Shown in pieces: positions 1-7,645 of a stretch of 35,021 nucleotides of DNA (its first letter is position 1; the number at the start of each line of letters is the position of its first letter). The stretch spans positions 1-35,021 of the IMG/VR virus record IMGVR_UViG_3300023210_000112; one strand, 5' to 3'. The stretch is from a virus. The position numbers were made by a program, and so were the translations under genes. Below the pieces are notes generated by a model, which was not told the origin of the DNA, made no database searches, and saw nothing but the letters and a program-made list of their open reading frames with translations.

Positions 1-144
1 AATTCTGTATTGGTGCAGCACTTAGTATTAGCCCAAAGTTTAGACGCGTACATGGCCAGAAAAATAATATTGAAACAGCAAATAATAGAAAGAGCGGTGG
101 ATGAATCATCGCTATCCGACGACATAAGGGAGTTGTTAAAATGA
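1..144 (+). CDS. C-terminal end of an unknown protein (cut by the window edge)
   Basis: An open frame runs from the first base to a TGA at 142-144 and encodes 47 residues. It is rich in Leu, Ile, Lys and Glu and is probably helical, ending in SDDIRELLK. Its stop overlaps the ATG of the next gene in an ATGA arrangement, the translational coupling typical of a phage operon. That overlap is the main reason to think it is a real gene. The start lies outside the window, and I recognise no family. Confidence 0.6.
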   Translation, partial: NSVLVQHLVLAQSLDAYMARKIILKQQIIERAVDESSLSDDIRELLK

Positions 145-653
145 TTAAGGGATTGAAAGCAGTTAAGAAGCGAATTAGAGAAATCAGGTATAGGCGTGAT
201 ATCTCGCAAGAAGGAGTAAGCGAATTTTTCAACAAAAGCAGAACTTGGTTTGGTGCTTTAGAGTTAAGCAATAGACCAATTTACGAAGAAGAGATCAAGC
301 TGTTTGCAAAGTTATTTGATATGACAGTTAAGGAGCTTTGTGCTGATACTGGATATATTGCTCCAGTTTTAGAGTTATCAGCTAAGCATCAATGTTGGTA
401 TTACTTCAGACCACTAGCTACTGACAGGCGGTATACTGCCGAAGCAGATAGTGTTAGAGATCTTTTCTCGTATAACCTTGCTAGGTTAATGAAAAAGAAG
501 AATGTTAGCTGTGGCTATATAGCTGCAAAGATGAAGGTACAAGCAACGATGGTTGTTCGGTGGCGTAAAGGCTCTTTACCCAATAACGCATCTTTTAACT
601 ATTTATGTGAATTTTTTAAATGTGATTACAAAGAATTTTTTAAACGGGGATAA
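141..653 (+). CDS. Protein with two helix-turn-helix (XRE/Cro-like) domains
   Basis: This 170-residue protein is likely DNA-binding. Residues about 9-66 fit an XRE/Cro-type helical bundle (DISQEGVSEFF, then a recognition-helix-like segment). Residues about 109-169 fit a second one (VSCGYIAAKMKVQATMVVRW, then GSLPNNASFNYLCEFF). The two halves are not close copies of each other. The second half clearly resembles the separate 90-residue protein at 5902-6174, sharing F-YNL, a G(S/A)LPN turn, F--LC--F and a final FF(K/R)R. The ATG overlaps the upstream stop (ATGA), so the gene is probably translationally coupled. It heads the replication genes, so a regulatory role or a role at the origin is plausible but not shown. 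Confidence 0.75.
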   Translation: MIKGLKAVKKRIREIRYRRDISQEGVSEFFNKSRTWFGALELSNRPIYEEEIKLFAKLFDMTVKELCADTGYIAPVLELSAKHQCWYYFRPLATDRRYTAEADSVRDLFSYNLARLMKKKNVSCGYIAAKMKVQATMVVRWRKGSLPNNASFNYLCEFFKCDYKEFFKRG

Positions 654-675
654 ACCCAAAACATGGAGATATAAA

Positions 676-1395
676 ATGATAGAGAAAGACTTAGGAAGAA
701 TTGCAGACGCACTAGAGCTAATAGCGACACTAATGGTTCCACCAAAGGAACTTGCAAAAGTTAATGCTCCCGTAGCTATGCCAGAAGTTAAAACTGTGCC
801 ACTAGTTGTTGAGAAAGATGAGGAGACTATAAGCACAAAGCAAATGGCAAACATGTTGAAGCCTGGAGCATTGACAGCACTTGGTAGAGTTCCAGGCGCC
901 CCAGTTGTAAAAGATGAAGGAACAGAACTAGACAGAACAAAAATTAGAGCTGAGTTAGATGCTATGGGTATCGAGTACAAGACGAGATCGAATACAAAAA
1001 CTTTATTTAACCTTCTAGAAAAATCGAGGATACCACATGTGCAGTCCGAATCACCGAAAAGTCCAGAGGTTATTAACACAGCTCCAACACTTATGCCATC
1101 CCCAGCAAAAGCACCAACTATTTTACCGATTGCGGGAACACAAGTCGTTGCTGAAGAGAACCTCTTGGCCGAGTCTCCGAGTGCAGTTGAAATTGATGAA
1201 CCAGTTAAAGTTAATATTGACGATGCGAGAGAAACGCTGAAGAATTTCGCGGATGAACATGGGAGTGATAAAGCAAAAGCAGTATTGAAAAACTTTAATG
1301 CAGCAAAACTTTCAGATATTAAGCCTGCATTTCTAGGACAATTGGTATCTGCTATTGGAATCGAAGTTAAAAAATTAACAGGGATATTTGGGTAA
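676..1395 (+). CDS. HeH/LEM-like domain protein of the phage replication/recombination module
   Basis: This protein has 239 residues. I chose the ATG at 676 because GGAG at 665-668 lies at good spacing; a longer frame open from 553 would overlap most of the previous gene's 3' end. Residues about 87-118 (IRAELDAMGIEYKTRSNTKT) match the short HeH/LEM-like helix-extension-helix pattern often seen in phage proteins. Residues about 181-230 (DDARETLKNFADEHGSDKAK, then AAKLSDI) match a C-terminal segment common in phage proteins near single-strand-binding and recombination genes. The linkers between are Pro/Ala-rich and probably disordered. Its stop and the next start overlap (TAATG). An accessory role in replication or recombination follows from context only. 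Confidence 0.65.
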   Translation: MIEKDLGRIADALELIATLMVPPKELAKVNAPVAMPEVKTVPLVVEKDEETISTKQMANMLKPGALTALGRVPGAPVVKDEGTELDRTKIRAELDAMGIEYKTRSNTKTLFNLLEKSRIPHVQSESPKSPEVINTAPTLMPSPAKAPTILPIAGTQVVAEENLLAESPSAVEIDEPVKVNIDDARETLKNFADEHGSDKAKAVLKNFNAAKLSDIKPAFLGQLVSAIGIEVKKLTGIFG

Positions 1396-2606
1396 TGATA
1401 CACGCGAGAAATAGCGCTTCATCTGCGCATAGGTGGATGGCGTGTCCAGGAAGTATTAATCTGGCCAATAGATTCCCTGTACCTCCAACAAGTGAATTCG
1501 CTGAAGAGGGAACAGTTGCGCATGAGTTAGGCGAAAAGCTTTTAAAAGAATACTTTTTTGGTGAAGCTGCGGGAGACATTAGCGTAATAAGAGGAACTAA
1601 AGTTGACGCTGAGATGGCAGAGTACGTGCAAGTTTACATTGATGCAGTCGCCTCTTATACCTCTGTAGATGATGTGGCTACGGGTAAGAAGATTTTAAAA
1701 GTTGAAGAGAAATTCTCTCTTGAATGGCTTCATCCTGAAATGTTTGGCACTAACGACGCTTGTGTGTATGACCCATATACCAAAAAGTTAACTATTCTAG
1801 ATCTTAAATACGGGCATGGGATACAAGAGCCTGAATGGAATGCCCAATTGATGTGCTATGCACTTGGAGCAATTTATAAGTTGTGGACTGATGACCCTGA
1901 AAACCATACTTACGAGATCACTAGTTTAGTTAAAGATGTTGATTTGGTGATTGTTCAACCAAGACTAAAACACGTAAAAGGAACAGTAAGAAGTTGGAGC
2001 ATACCAACTACGGATTTATTTTTCTGGGGATTGAATGTTCTTAGACCAGCAGCAATTGAAACTCACAATGAGAATGCAGCTTTGAATAGTGGAAAGCATT
2101 GCAAATATTGTGCTGCACTTGCTGCATGTCCGAAACAAGCCGAAGATGCTTTTGCACTGGCCAAGACAGATTTTCAAAGACCGATCTTTCCTTCTCCGGA
2201 AACGATGACAACTAGTGACTTGTCAAAGGTGATGGAAGCAGCAGAGACTTTTAACGATTGGGCAAAGAGTGTTAAAGCTTTTGCGCAAGAGAAGATGTTT
2301 CAAGGTGTAAAAGTTCCTGGCTTTAAATTGGTGAACCGTAGAGGAAAGAGAAGGTGGAACGACGAAGGACAAGCTGTTAATGCTCTATACCCTATAATTG
2401 GTGAGAGTATATACAAGAAAGAATTAGAAAGCGTATTCCAAGTTCAGAAACTTCTTAAGCTTCTTAAATACCCAAAAGGATGTATCGACCAGTTGTATTA
2501 TACCCCAGAAATAGGCGTTACAATTGCTCATGAGAGCGATGGAAGAAAAGAAGTACAGCCGACGGCACATGTAGATTTTTTAGAAATGGCAGATTTTTTA
2601 CAGTAG
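1395..2606 (+). CDS. DUF2800 family protein, PD-(D/E)XK nuclease superfamily (Cas4/RecB-like)
   Basis: This 403-residue protein matches the phage DUF2800 family, a branch of RecB/Cas4-like PD-(D/E)XK nucleases. The N-terminus has SSAHRWMACPGS and EEGTVAHELGE, typical of the family. The nuclease core is visible as FGTNDACVYD followed by LTILDLKYGHG, the D...DxK pattern that binds metal. One Cys near residue 17 and a C-terminal cluster (HCKYCAALAAC) resemble the one-plus-three cysteines of AddB/Cas4-type iron-sulphur nucleases. It lies directly before the single-strand-binding gene, as in other phage replication modules. Role in DNA processing or recombination is inferred from the family; activity has not been shown here. 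Confidence 0.8.
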   Translation: MIHARNSASSAHRWMACPGSINLANRFPVPPTSEFAEEGTVAHELGEKLLKEYFFGEAAGDISVIRGTKVDAEMAEYVQVYIDAVASYTSVDDVATGKKILKVEEKFSLEWLHPEMFGTNDACVYDPYTKKLTILDLKYGHGIQEPEWNAQLMCYALGAIYKLWTDDPENHTYEITSLVKDVDLVIVQPRLKHVKGTVRSWSIPTTDLFFWGLNVLRPAAIETHNENAALNSGKHCKYCAALAACPKQAEDAFALAKTDFQRPIFPSPETMTTSDLSKVMEAAETFNDWAKSVKAFAQEKMFQGVKVPGFKLVNRRGKRRWNDEGQAVNALYPIIGESIYKKELESVFQVQKLLKLLKYPKGCIDQLYYTPEIGVTIAHESDGRKEVQPTAHVDFLEMADFLQ

Positions 2607-2614
2607 GATTAAAA

Positions 2615-2827
2615 ATGGATGATGAAGTAAAAGGGCTAAAAGCAGAGATCGCCTCTCTTGAGATGATGCTTTGTATAACTAGCGAGCAGCTATCTATAGC
2701 TATGGAATGGCTAGATCATGAAGGTTCTCAAGTAGATGGTGTATGGAACTGTTTAGATGATGAGGGAATATGTGGATCATGTGATGTAGAAGCACTAGAA
2801 CAACAAAAAATTAATAGTATGTTATAG
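2615..2827 (+). CDS. Small acidic protein of unknown function
   Basis: This is a 70-residue acidic protein with a predicted N-terminal helix (residues 1-35, coiled-coil-like heptads), then a segment with Trp and three Cys (WNCLDDEGICGSC). The Cys spacing could bind a metal, but there is no full zinc-finger pattern. It starts 8 bases after the upstream stop, with an AGGA at 2606-2609 very close to the ATG. It sits between the nuclease-family and single-strand-binding genes in the same operon, so it may be an accessory factor. I recognise no family. Confidence 0.6.
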   Translation: MDDEVKGLKAEIASLEMMLCITSEQLSIAMEWLDHEGSQVDGVWNCLDDEGICGSCDVEALEQQKINSML

Positions 2828-2850
2828 GGTTATCACCCAAAGGAATTATT

Positions 2851-3591
2851 ATGAGTTTAATTACAAGTGAATTTAGAGTTAGTTTTCCTAATATCCATGT
2901 TGCTAAATCTTTTCAAGGACAAGACGCAAAGTATAGCATGGTGATGTTATTCCCAAAAACTGCGGGAGATCTTCAAGACCTTCAGCAAGCGGCAATGGCT
3001 GCAATTTGCGAGAAATGGCCAGACGAAAACGAGCGCAATAGAGTTATGTCTATGCCAACATTCAAGAATCCGCTACGTGATGGCGATATCGAGAAGCCCG
3101 ATGTAGACGGTTATCAAGGACATTTCTTTGTAACGTGTAACTCTAGACAAAAGCCAGGTCTAGTAGATAGCAATTTACAACCAATAATTGGAGAGCATGA
3201 ATTCTATGCGGGCTGCTATGCTAGAGCTTCACTAAGGGCATATGCTTTTGATACTGCGGGAAACAAAGGTGTAGCTTTTGGTCTACAAAATATTATGAAG
3301 ACTAGAGAGGGCGCAACATTTTCAGGAGCGAGTACACCAGAAGAAGATTTTAAACAATTTGCTCAACCAGTACAACAGCCAATGCAACAACCAGTACAAC
3401 AACCAGTACAACAACCGATGCAACAGCCTATGCAACAGCCTATGCAACAGCCGATGCAACAACCTATGCAACAACCGATGCAACAACCGATGCAACAACC
3501 GATGCAACAACCGATGCAACAATTTGCAGCGCCTCAACAGCCTGCACCTGTAGTTGGTCAACCTATGCAACAACCACAAATGTTTAAATAG
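2851..3591 (+). CDS. DUF2815 family single-stranded DNA-binding protein with a QQPM repeat tail
   Basis: This protein has 246 residues. Residues 1-170 match the phage DUF2815 family, which is thought to form a single-strand-binding OB fold like T7 gp2.5: EFRVSFPNIHVAKSF, MVMLFPKT, FVTCNSRQKPG, EFYAGCYARASLRAYAF, GVAFGLQNIMK. DUF2815 proteins are usually about 170-200 residues. Here the tail is lengthened by a run of about 14 QQPM/QQPV units (residues about 172-224), then a Pro/Gln-rich end. Other single-strand-binding proteins use disordered, often Gln/Pro-rich tails to recruit partners, and this tail may do the same. The usual acidic tip is absent: the protein ends QPQMFK. AAAGGA at 2839-2844 serves the ATG. 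Confidence 0.8.
   Translation: MSLITSEFRVSFPNIHVAKSFQGQDAKYSMVMLFPKTAGDLQDLQQAAMAAICEKWPDENERNRVMSMPTFKNPLRDGDIEKPDVDGYQGHFFVTCNSRQKPGLVDSNLQPIIGEHEFYAGCYARASLRAYAFDTAGNKGVAFGLQNIMKTREGATFSGASTPEEDFKQFAQPVQQPMQQPVQQPVQQPMQQPMQQPMQQPMQQPMQQPMQQPMQQPMQQPMQQFAAPQQPAPVVGQPMQQPQMFK
3364..3522 (+). repeat. 12-base tandem repeat encoding QQPM/QQPV
   Basis: About 13 near-identical 12-base units of the form CAACAACCGATG lie in frame inside the DUF2815 gene. The first units carry GTA (Val) in place of ATG, and the rest differ mainly at third positions (CAA/CAG, CCG/CCT/CCA). Because the unit is a multiple of three, slippage would change the tail length without breaking the frame. Confidence 0.95.
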
Positions 3592-3621
3592 GTTTACCCC
3601 CCTCCATCCCCCTCCGAGATT

Positions 3622-3647
3622 GGGGTGTAAAAGCCCCTTTCTCTTTT
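3622..3647 (+). terminator. Possible weak rho-independent terminator or attenuator
   Basis: A short GGGG/CCCC stem (3622-3625 with 3634-3637) is followed by TTTCTCTTTTT. The same GGGG could instead pair with an upstream CCCC run (3608-3612), so two exclusive hairpins are possible. It lies between the DUF2815 gene and the small membrane protein gene. With only 4-5 base pairs it is weak and may only reduce read-through. Confidence 0.4.
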
Positions 3648-3662
3648 TAAAAGGATTTATTT

Positions 3663-3860
3663 ATGCCAACATATTACTACATTTTAATAGCTATTTTATT
3701 AGTCTTGATATCGGTAATGACTTCTATAACCACAACAATATTTTTGTGGAGAAGATTAGACTTGGACAAGGTAAACGATGCTTTGATACAAAATAGAGCA
3801 GTAATAAAAAGATTAAAATTTGCAGCTAGTAAGACCAAGGCACATCATAGGAGTAGATAA
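3663..3860 (+). CDS. Small single-pass membrane protein
   Basis: This 65-residue protein has one strong N-terminal transmembrane segment (residues about 5-28, YYILIAILLVLISVMTSITT) and a basic cytoplasmic tail ending KTKAHHRSR. AAAGGA at 3650-3655 precedes the ATG. The stop is immediately followed by the GTG start of the DNA polymerase gene. The length and one-helix-plus-basic-tail topology could suit a small holin-like or inner-membrane anchor protein. Its place within a replication operon argues against a plain lysis role. No family recognised. Confidence 0.65.
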   Translation: MPTYYYILIAILLVLISVMTSITTTIFLWRRLDLDKVNDALIQNRAVIKRLKFAASKTKAHHRSR

Positions 3861-5900
3861 GTGAACGTATCTATAGATTTTGAAACTCGCAGCACAGTAG
3901 ACTTGATAAAATGTGGAGCGCCTAAATATGCTGAAGGTGAGTTAACTAGGGTAATGTGCCTTGCTCTTAAAGTTGATGATGCTCCTACTAGATTGTGGAT
4001 ACCTGAACAGTTCAGACATATGATTTCTGATAATCTTAGAGCTTATATTCTAGATAATAATCTATGGGTAGCTGAAGAAGAGATATGTGTTTTGATAGAA
4101 GCTGCCGACACTATCACTGGGCATAACGTAGGTTTTGAGTATCACATATGGAAGAACCAAATGGTAGCACTTGGCTTTCCTATGATCGATATTAAAAAGC
4201 TTAGATGTTCAGCAGCGAAAGCAGCTAACTTCGCTTTGCCTAGATCTCTTAAGAGTGTTTGTAAAGCTCTGCACCTACAACAGCAGAAGGATAATGTTGG
4301 GCATAAGGTAATGTTGAAACTGTGTAAGCCCAGGAGAATTAACAAAGCAGATAAAGAAAAGTTTGAAGATTGGAAGGATAGAATTTTTTGGAATGAAAAC
4401 CCTGATGAGTTTGAAGTTCTTTGTCGATATTGTATTACTGATGTTGATAGCGAGCATGGTTTAAGTAAAGCACTCTATGACCTATCCGATTTTGAGCTTA
4501 AGATATTTCAGCTTGACCAAGAGATAAACAATAGAGGCGTAAAGCTAGATATCGAAAGTGTAGAGAAGTTGATTGAGAAAGTTAAAGAAGCTCAGAATAA
4601 AATGATCCTTGAAGTCCAGACAATTACAAAGGGAAGACTCAACTCTACCAACCAAACCGCAGAACTAAAAAAGATCTTAAGTGAACAAGGCGTAGAAGTA
4701 GCTGATGTTACAAAGCCAAGTGTCGCACATGCTCTAGAAACCGTTGGTCTACCACCATTAGCAAAGCGACTCCTGGAGATCAGACAAGCTCTAAGTAAAA
4801 GCAGCACAGCAAAACTCGATGCAATGATAAGAGCAACAGGGGAAGACGGTAGAGCAAGAGGGCTTCTCCTTTACGCGGGTGCCCGTACTTTACGATGGGC
4901 GGGAAGACTAATACAGCCCCAGAACATGCCGAGAGATACCTACAAATCTAAAGATATCGAAAGCATTGTTGACCTGGATAATGAAATGATCGAGATGCTA
5001 TACGGTGATGTCCCTGATACGGCCAGTAAATGCTTAAGAGGTATGTTTATAGCCGATGAAGGTAAAGAGTTCATATGTGGCGATTTAAAGAGCATTGAGG
5101 CTAGAGTTCTTGCATGGGTAGCGGGCGAAGAAGAAGTATTGGAACAATATCGAGCCGGAAAAGACATTTACAAGGTTAACGCTGAGAACATATACGGGGC
5201 TCCATATGACCAAGTTGATAAAGAGCAAAGGTTTGTCGGAAAGGTTGCAGAGCTTAGTCTAGGATACCAGGGACATGTTGGAGCTTTTATTCCAATGGCC
5301 AAACAATATGGGGTAGAGATCGAAAGTAAGCGGGCAAAGGAGATAATCTCGGCATGGCGGGCATCTAGACCGATGACTGTAGCATTTTGGAAAGGTGTAG
5401 AAAACGCCGCGTTATTAGCAGTTAAGACCGGACAACCTCAGGCATATGGAAGAATTCAATTTGGTATGCGTGGAAACTTTTTACACTATAGACTTCCGAA
5501 TGGAGAGCTAAGAGCTTATGCCTATCCAGGAACCATGGTTAAAGAAACGCCATACGGGGTTAGTAAAGAGGTAATAACTTTCTGGGGTGTAGCTAGTGAT
5601 AAAGATCAAGTGATGAGAGGTGATAAAACCTGGGGAATGTTAAGTACATATGGTGGAAAAATTACGGAAAATATTGTTCAATCAATAGCAAGAGATATTA
5701 TAGCAGAAGCAATGGTACGACTAGAAGCTGCGGGATATCCTACGGTTTTATCTGTACACGATGAAGTGATATCTGAAGTACCAATTAAAGATAATAGAAG
5801 TTTAGACGAGTACGAATATTTAATGTCAGTAGTGCCAACATGGGCAACAGGTTTGCCTCTTGGTGCAGACGTGTTTAGGTCAAAAAGATATAGGAAGTAA
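3861..5900 (+). CDS. Family A DNA polymerase with 3'-5' exonuclease domain
   Basis: This 679-residue phage replicative polymerase has the PolA fold without the 5'-3' nuclease domain. In the N-terminal exonuclease, motif I is D6/E8 (SIDFET), motif II lies around residue 88 (GHNVGFE) and motif III is Y190/D194 (YCITD). In the polymerase domain, motif A is D408 with SIEARVLAW, motif B is around residues 457-471 (RFVGKVAELSLGYQG), and motif C is H633-D634-E635 (SVHDEV). R345 and the QPQNMPR segment (352-358) are also family-typical. It starts with GTG at 3861, with AGGAG at 3849-3853, directly after the previous stop. Both active sites look complete, so proofreading synthesis of phage DNA is expected. 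I see no primase or helicase in the window. Confidence 0.95.
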   Translation: MNVSIDFETRSTVDLIKCGAPKYAEGELTRVMCLALKVDDAPTRLWIPEQFRHMISDNLRAYILDNNLWVAEEEICVLIEAADTITGHNVGFEYHIWKNQMVALGFPMIDIKKLRCSAAKAANFALPRSLKSVCKALHLQQQKDNVGHKVMLKLCKPRRINKADKEKFEDWKDRIFWNENPDEFEVLCRYCITDVDSEHGLSKALYDLSDFELKIFQLDQEINNRGVKLDIESVEKLIEKVKEAQNKMILEVQTITKGRLNSTNQTAELKKILSEQGVEVADVTKPSVAHALETVGLPPLAKRLLEIRQALSKSSTAKLDAMIRATGEDGRARGLLLYAGARTLRWAGRLIQPQNMPRDTYKSKDIESIVDLDNEMIEMLYGDVPDTASKCLRGMFIADEGKEFICGDLKSIEARVLAWVAGEEEVLEQYRAGKDIYKVNAENIYGAPYDQVDKEQRFVGKVAELSLGYQGHVGAFIPMAKQYGVEIESKRAKEIISAWRASRPMTVAFWKGVENAALLAVKTGQPQAYGRIQFGMRGNFLHYRLPNGELRAYAYPGTMVKETPYGVSKEVITFWGVASDKDQVMRGDKTWGMLSTYGGKITENIVQSIARDIIAEAMVRLEAAGYPTVLSVHDEVISEVPIKDNRSLDEYEYLMSVVPTWATGLPLGADVFRSKRYRK

Positions 5901-5901
5901 A

Positions 5902-6174
5902 ATGAGCATAAGAAGAAAGCAGAGAGATTTTATATTTGGAAATAGAGATATAAGAAAACTACATAATGACAGCAATTTTAAAGAGGTGTTCGCTTATAAC
6001 TTAGTATTGCTATTAGAAAAACACAATATAACATCTGCGGAACTTGGGAGAAAGTTAGAAGTATCCGCGCCACTAGTCCAACTCTGGAGATCTGGAGCAT
6101 TACCAAACGAAAAACATTTTAGCGAGCTTTGCGCTTTGTTTGAAGTTGGTTATGCACGTTTCTTTAGACGCTAA
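5902..6174 (+). CDS. Single-domain helix-turn-helix (XRE/Cro-like) protein
   Basis: This 90-residue likely DNA-binding protein has its HTH at about residues 33-60 (ITSAELGRKLEVSAPLVQLW), followed by RSGALPNEKHFSELCALF. It is clearly related to the second half of the two-domain HTH protein at 141-653, so one may have arisen from the other. I chose the ATG at 5902 over an upstream in-frame start at 5860 because AGGAAG lies just before it and it does not overlap the polymerase gene. The N-terminus is basic (SIRRKQRDF) and may add DNA contacts. Regulation of early or accessory genes is a reasonable inference. Confidence 0.75.
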   Translation: MSIRRKQRDFIFGNRDIRKLHNDSNFKEVFAYNLVLLLEKHNITSAELGRKLEVSAPLVQLWRSGALPNEKHFSELCALFEVGYARFFRR

Positions 6175-6192
6175 AATATACGGGGGGTATAT

Positions 6193-6441
6193 ATGGCAAA
6201 GAGGAAATTTATTTATTTAAAAGCATTGATAGAAAAAGGGGAACACTCACCGCAAAATGTTACAGCATTCTGTAGGCGGATAGAGTCACACTATGAAGCC
6301 ACAAAGATTATAGCGCGAGGGAGACCGAGAAGCCCTAACTGGGAAGTCGAGTTTTTAGATCTTGGCTTTAAAGCTACTAGTATTATCTCACCAGATAAAA
6401 AGCCTATAATTAAATTTAGCAAGATAGAGGGTGAACTATGA
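6193..6441 (+). CDS. Small basic protein of unknown function
   Basis: This 82-residue protein is basic in its first half (MAKRKFIYLKALIEKG; ARGRPRSPNWEVEF). A G-rich Shine-Dalgarno (GGGGGG at 6182-6187) precedes the ATG. Its TGA overlaps the ATG of the following glycosyltransferase-like gene (ATGA), so the two are probably co-translated. The GRPRSP segment resembles an AT-hook core, but a single short match in an Arg-rich protein is weak evidence. No family recognised. Confidence 0.6.
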   Translation: MAKRKFIYLKALIEKGEHSPQNVTAFCRRIESHYEATKIIARGRPRSPNWEVEFLDLGFKATSIISPDKKPIIKFSKIEGEL

Positions 6442-7034
6442 AAATAATGGTAATCATCCCTACAATACGACCTGAAAAACTGCCTTATCTATTTTATAGG
6501 ATAAACCGAGATGCCGGAATACCTAAAAAAGATTTTACAATTTTCTCGGACATAGACACCAATAGAATCGGCTGCCCTAAGATGGTTAACTTGATGGTGC
6601 AGAAAACTGAATCCGATATGGTTTGCTTTTTAGGTGATGACACTTGCCCGCAAAAAGATTTCTTGAGTATCGCACTTGAGAAAATGAAAAGGTTTAAAGG
6701 TGGGTGGGGGCTAGTCGGTCTAGGAGATGGAACTAAAAGAGATCTCCCCTGTCATTGGCTAGGGAGTAGACAACTTTTGCCACATCTAGATTACGAATTT
6801 TTTCATACAGGTTACAAGCATTGTTATTGTGATAATGAGTTGATGATAAGATGTAAAGCTATGGATAAATTTGAGATGGCACATGATGCGCTAGTGCTAC
6901 ATAACCATCCGCTCATCTATCCGAGTGTTCCATGGGATGAAGATTATGAAAGGGTATACTCTGATAAATATAGTAAACATGATAGTGAACTTTTTAAACA
7001 TAGATTTGACAACAATTGGAGAACGGTAAAATGA
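6438..7034 (+). CDS. GT-A fold glycosyltransferase-like protein
   Basis: This 198-residue protein begins with a Rossmann-like strand and loop (MKIMVIIPTIRPEKLPYLFY), typical of GT2-type GT-A glycosyltransferases. MVCFLGDDTCP at about residues 61-71 gives the nucleotide-sugar and metal-binding DD motif. The C-terminal half has LHNHPLIYPSVPWDEDYER, a possible acceptor or catalytic region. It overlaps both neighbours by ATGA and forms a pair with the next GT-A gene. The substrate is unknown. Candidates are modified bases in phage DNA, virion protein, or host surface sugar. No base-hydroxymethylating enzyme is visible in the window to support the first. Confidence 0.6.
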   Translation: MKIMVIIPTIRPEKLPYLFYRINRDAGIPKKDFTIFSDIDTNRIGCPKMVNLMVQKTESDMVCFLGDDTCPQKDFLSIALEKMKRFKGGWGLVGLGDGTKRDLPCHWLGSRQLLPHLDYEFFHTGYKHCYCDNELMIRCKAMDKFEMAHDALVLHNHPLIYPSVPWDEDYERVYSDKYSKHDSELFKHRFDNNWRTVK

Positions 7035-7645
7035 AAAATGAAAGAGTAGCAATCTGTATACCATCTGGAAATATGATACATGCAGATTTCACAATGAAGC
7101 TAATTGATATAATCCTGGCCAGCAGAAACGCGGGTATAGGTCTAGCTGTTTTAAATGTTAGAAACTCGATGATACATGTTGGTAGAAATACCCTTGTGAA
7201 AATGGCAAAAGACGTTGGTGCCAAAAAGGTTTTGTTCCTAGATTCTGATATGATGTTTCCCGAAGATACTTTAATACGATTGTTAGCGCATAAGAAATCT
7301 ATCGTCTGCACCGATGCAATGAAAAGAACAGTACCTCATGAAACTGTAGTTATGCATACACCAGGAAAGAAAATAGATTATACAAAGTGTAAACCACTAG
7401 AAGAAATATCTGGATTATCTACGGGTGTTTTGTTGGTGGATATGAAAGCATTCGACGACGTTGGTCTTCCCTATTTCTTTGCGGGCTACCATCCTGATAC
7501 CGATGTGTATGTAGGAGAGGATATCTCTTTTGGGTATAAAGCAATAACTAAAGGTCACAAGCTATACTGTGATACTGTGCTATCTCAAGAGATAGGGCAT
7601 ATAGGACAAAAAACTTTTATGACAGGCGGGAACTATGAAAGTTAA
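7031..7645 (+). CDS. GT-A fold glycosyltransferase-like protein (DxD motif)
   Basis: This protein has 204 residues. I chose the ATG at 7031 because it overlaps the upstream stop (ATGA), with GGAG at 7018-7021; an in-frame ATG at 7016 is possible. The N-terminus (RVAICIPSGNMIHADFTMKL) and VLFLDSDMMFPEDTLIRLL with a DxD motif at about residues 72-74 match phage GT2-like glycosyltransferases. VGEDISFGYKA near residue 170 matches the conserved ED of the acceptor side. It is only distantly similar to the previous gene's product, so the pair may act in sequence on one acceptor. The ATG of the next gene lies within its last codons. Confidence 0.7.
   Translation: MKNERVAICIPSGNMIHADFTMKLIDIILASRNAGIGLAVLNVRNSMIHVGRNTLVKMAKDVGAKKVLFLDSDMMFPEDTLIRLLAHKKSIVCTDAMKRTVPHETVVMHTPGKKIDYTKCKPLEEISGLSTGVLLVDMKAFDDVGLPYFFAGYHPDTDVYVGEDISFGYKAITKGHKLYCDTVLSQEIGHIGQKTFMTGGNYES

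Noticed and set aside
603-1403. Long minus-strand open frame of 266 codons opposite the HeH/LEM-like gene
   Set aside because: It is the reverse of a Pro/Ala/Val-rich coding region, has Ser/Phe-rich low-complexity translation and no ribosome-binding site, and lies against operon direction. The plus-strand genes explain the sequence better.
3322-3579. Minus-strand frame encoding LLHR repeats
   Set aside because: It is the complement of the QQPM repeat in the single-strand-binding gene. The amphipathic look is a by-product of the 12-base unit.
6193-6441. AT-hook DNA-binding protein from GRPRSP
   Set aside because: A single GRPR-like hit without flanking basic hooks is weak. Noted in the gene entry but not used as a function.
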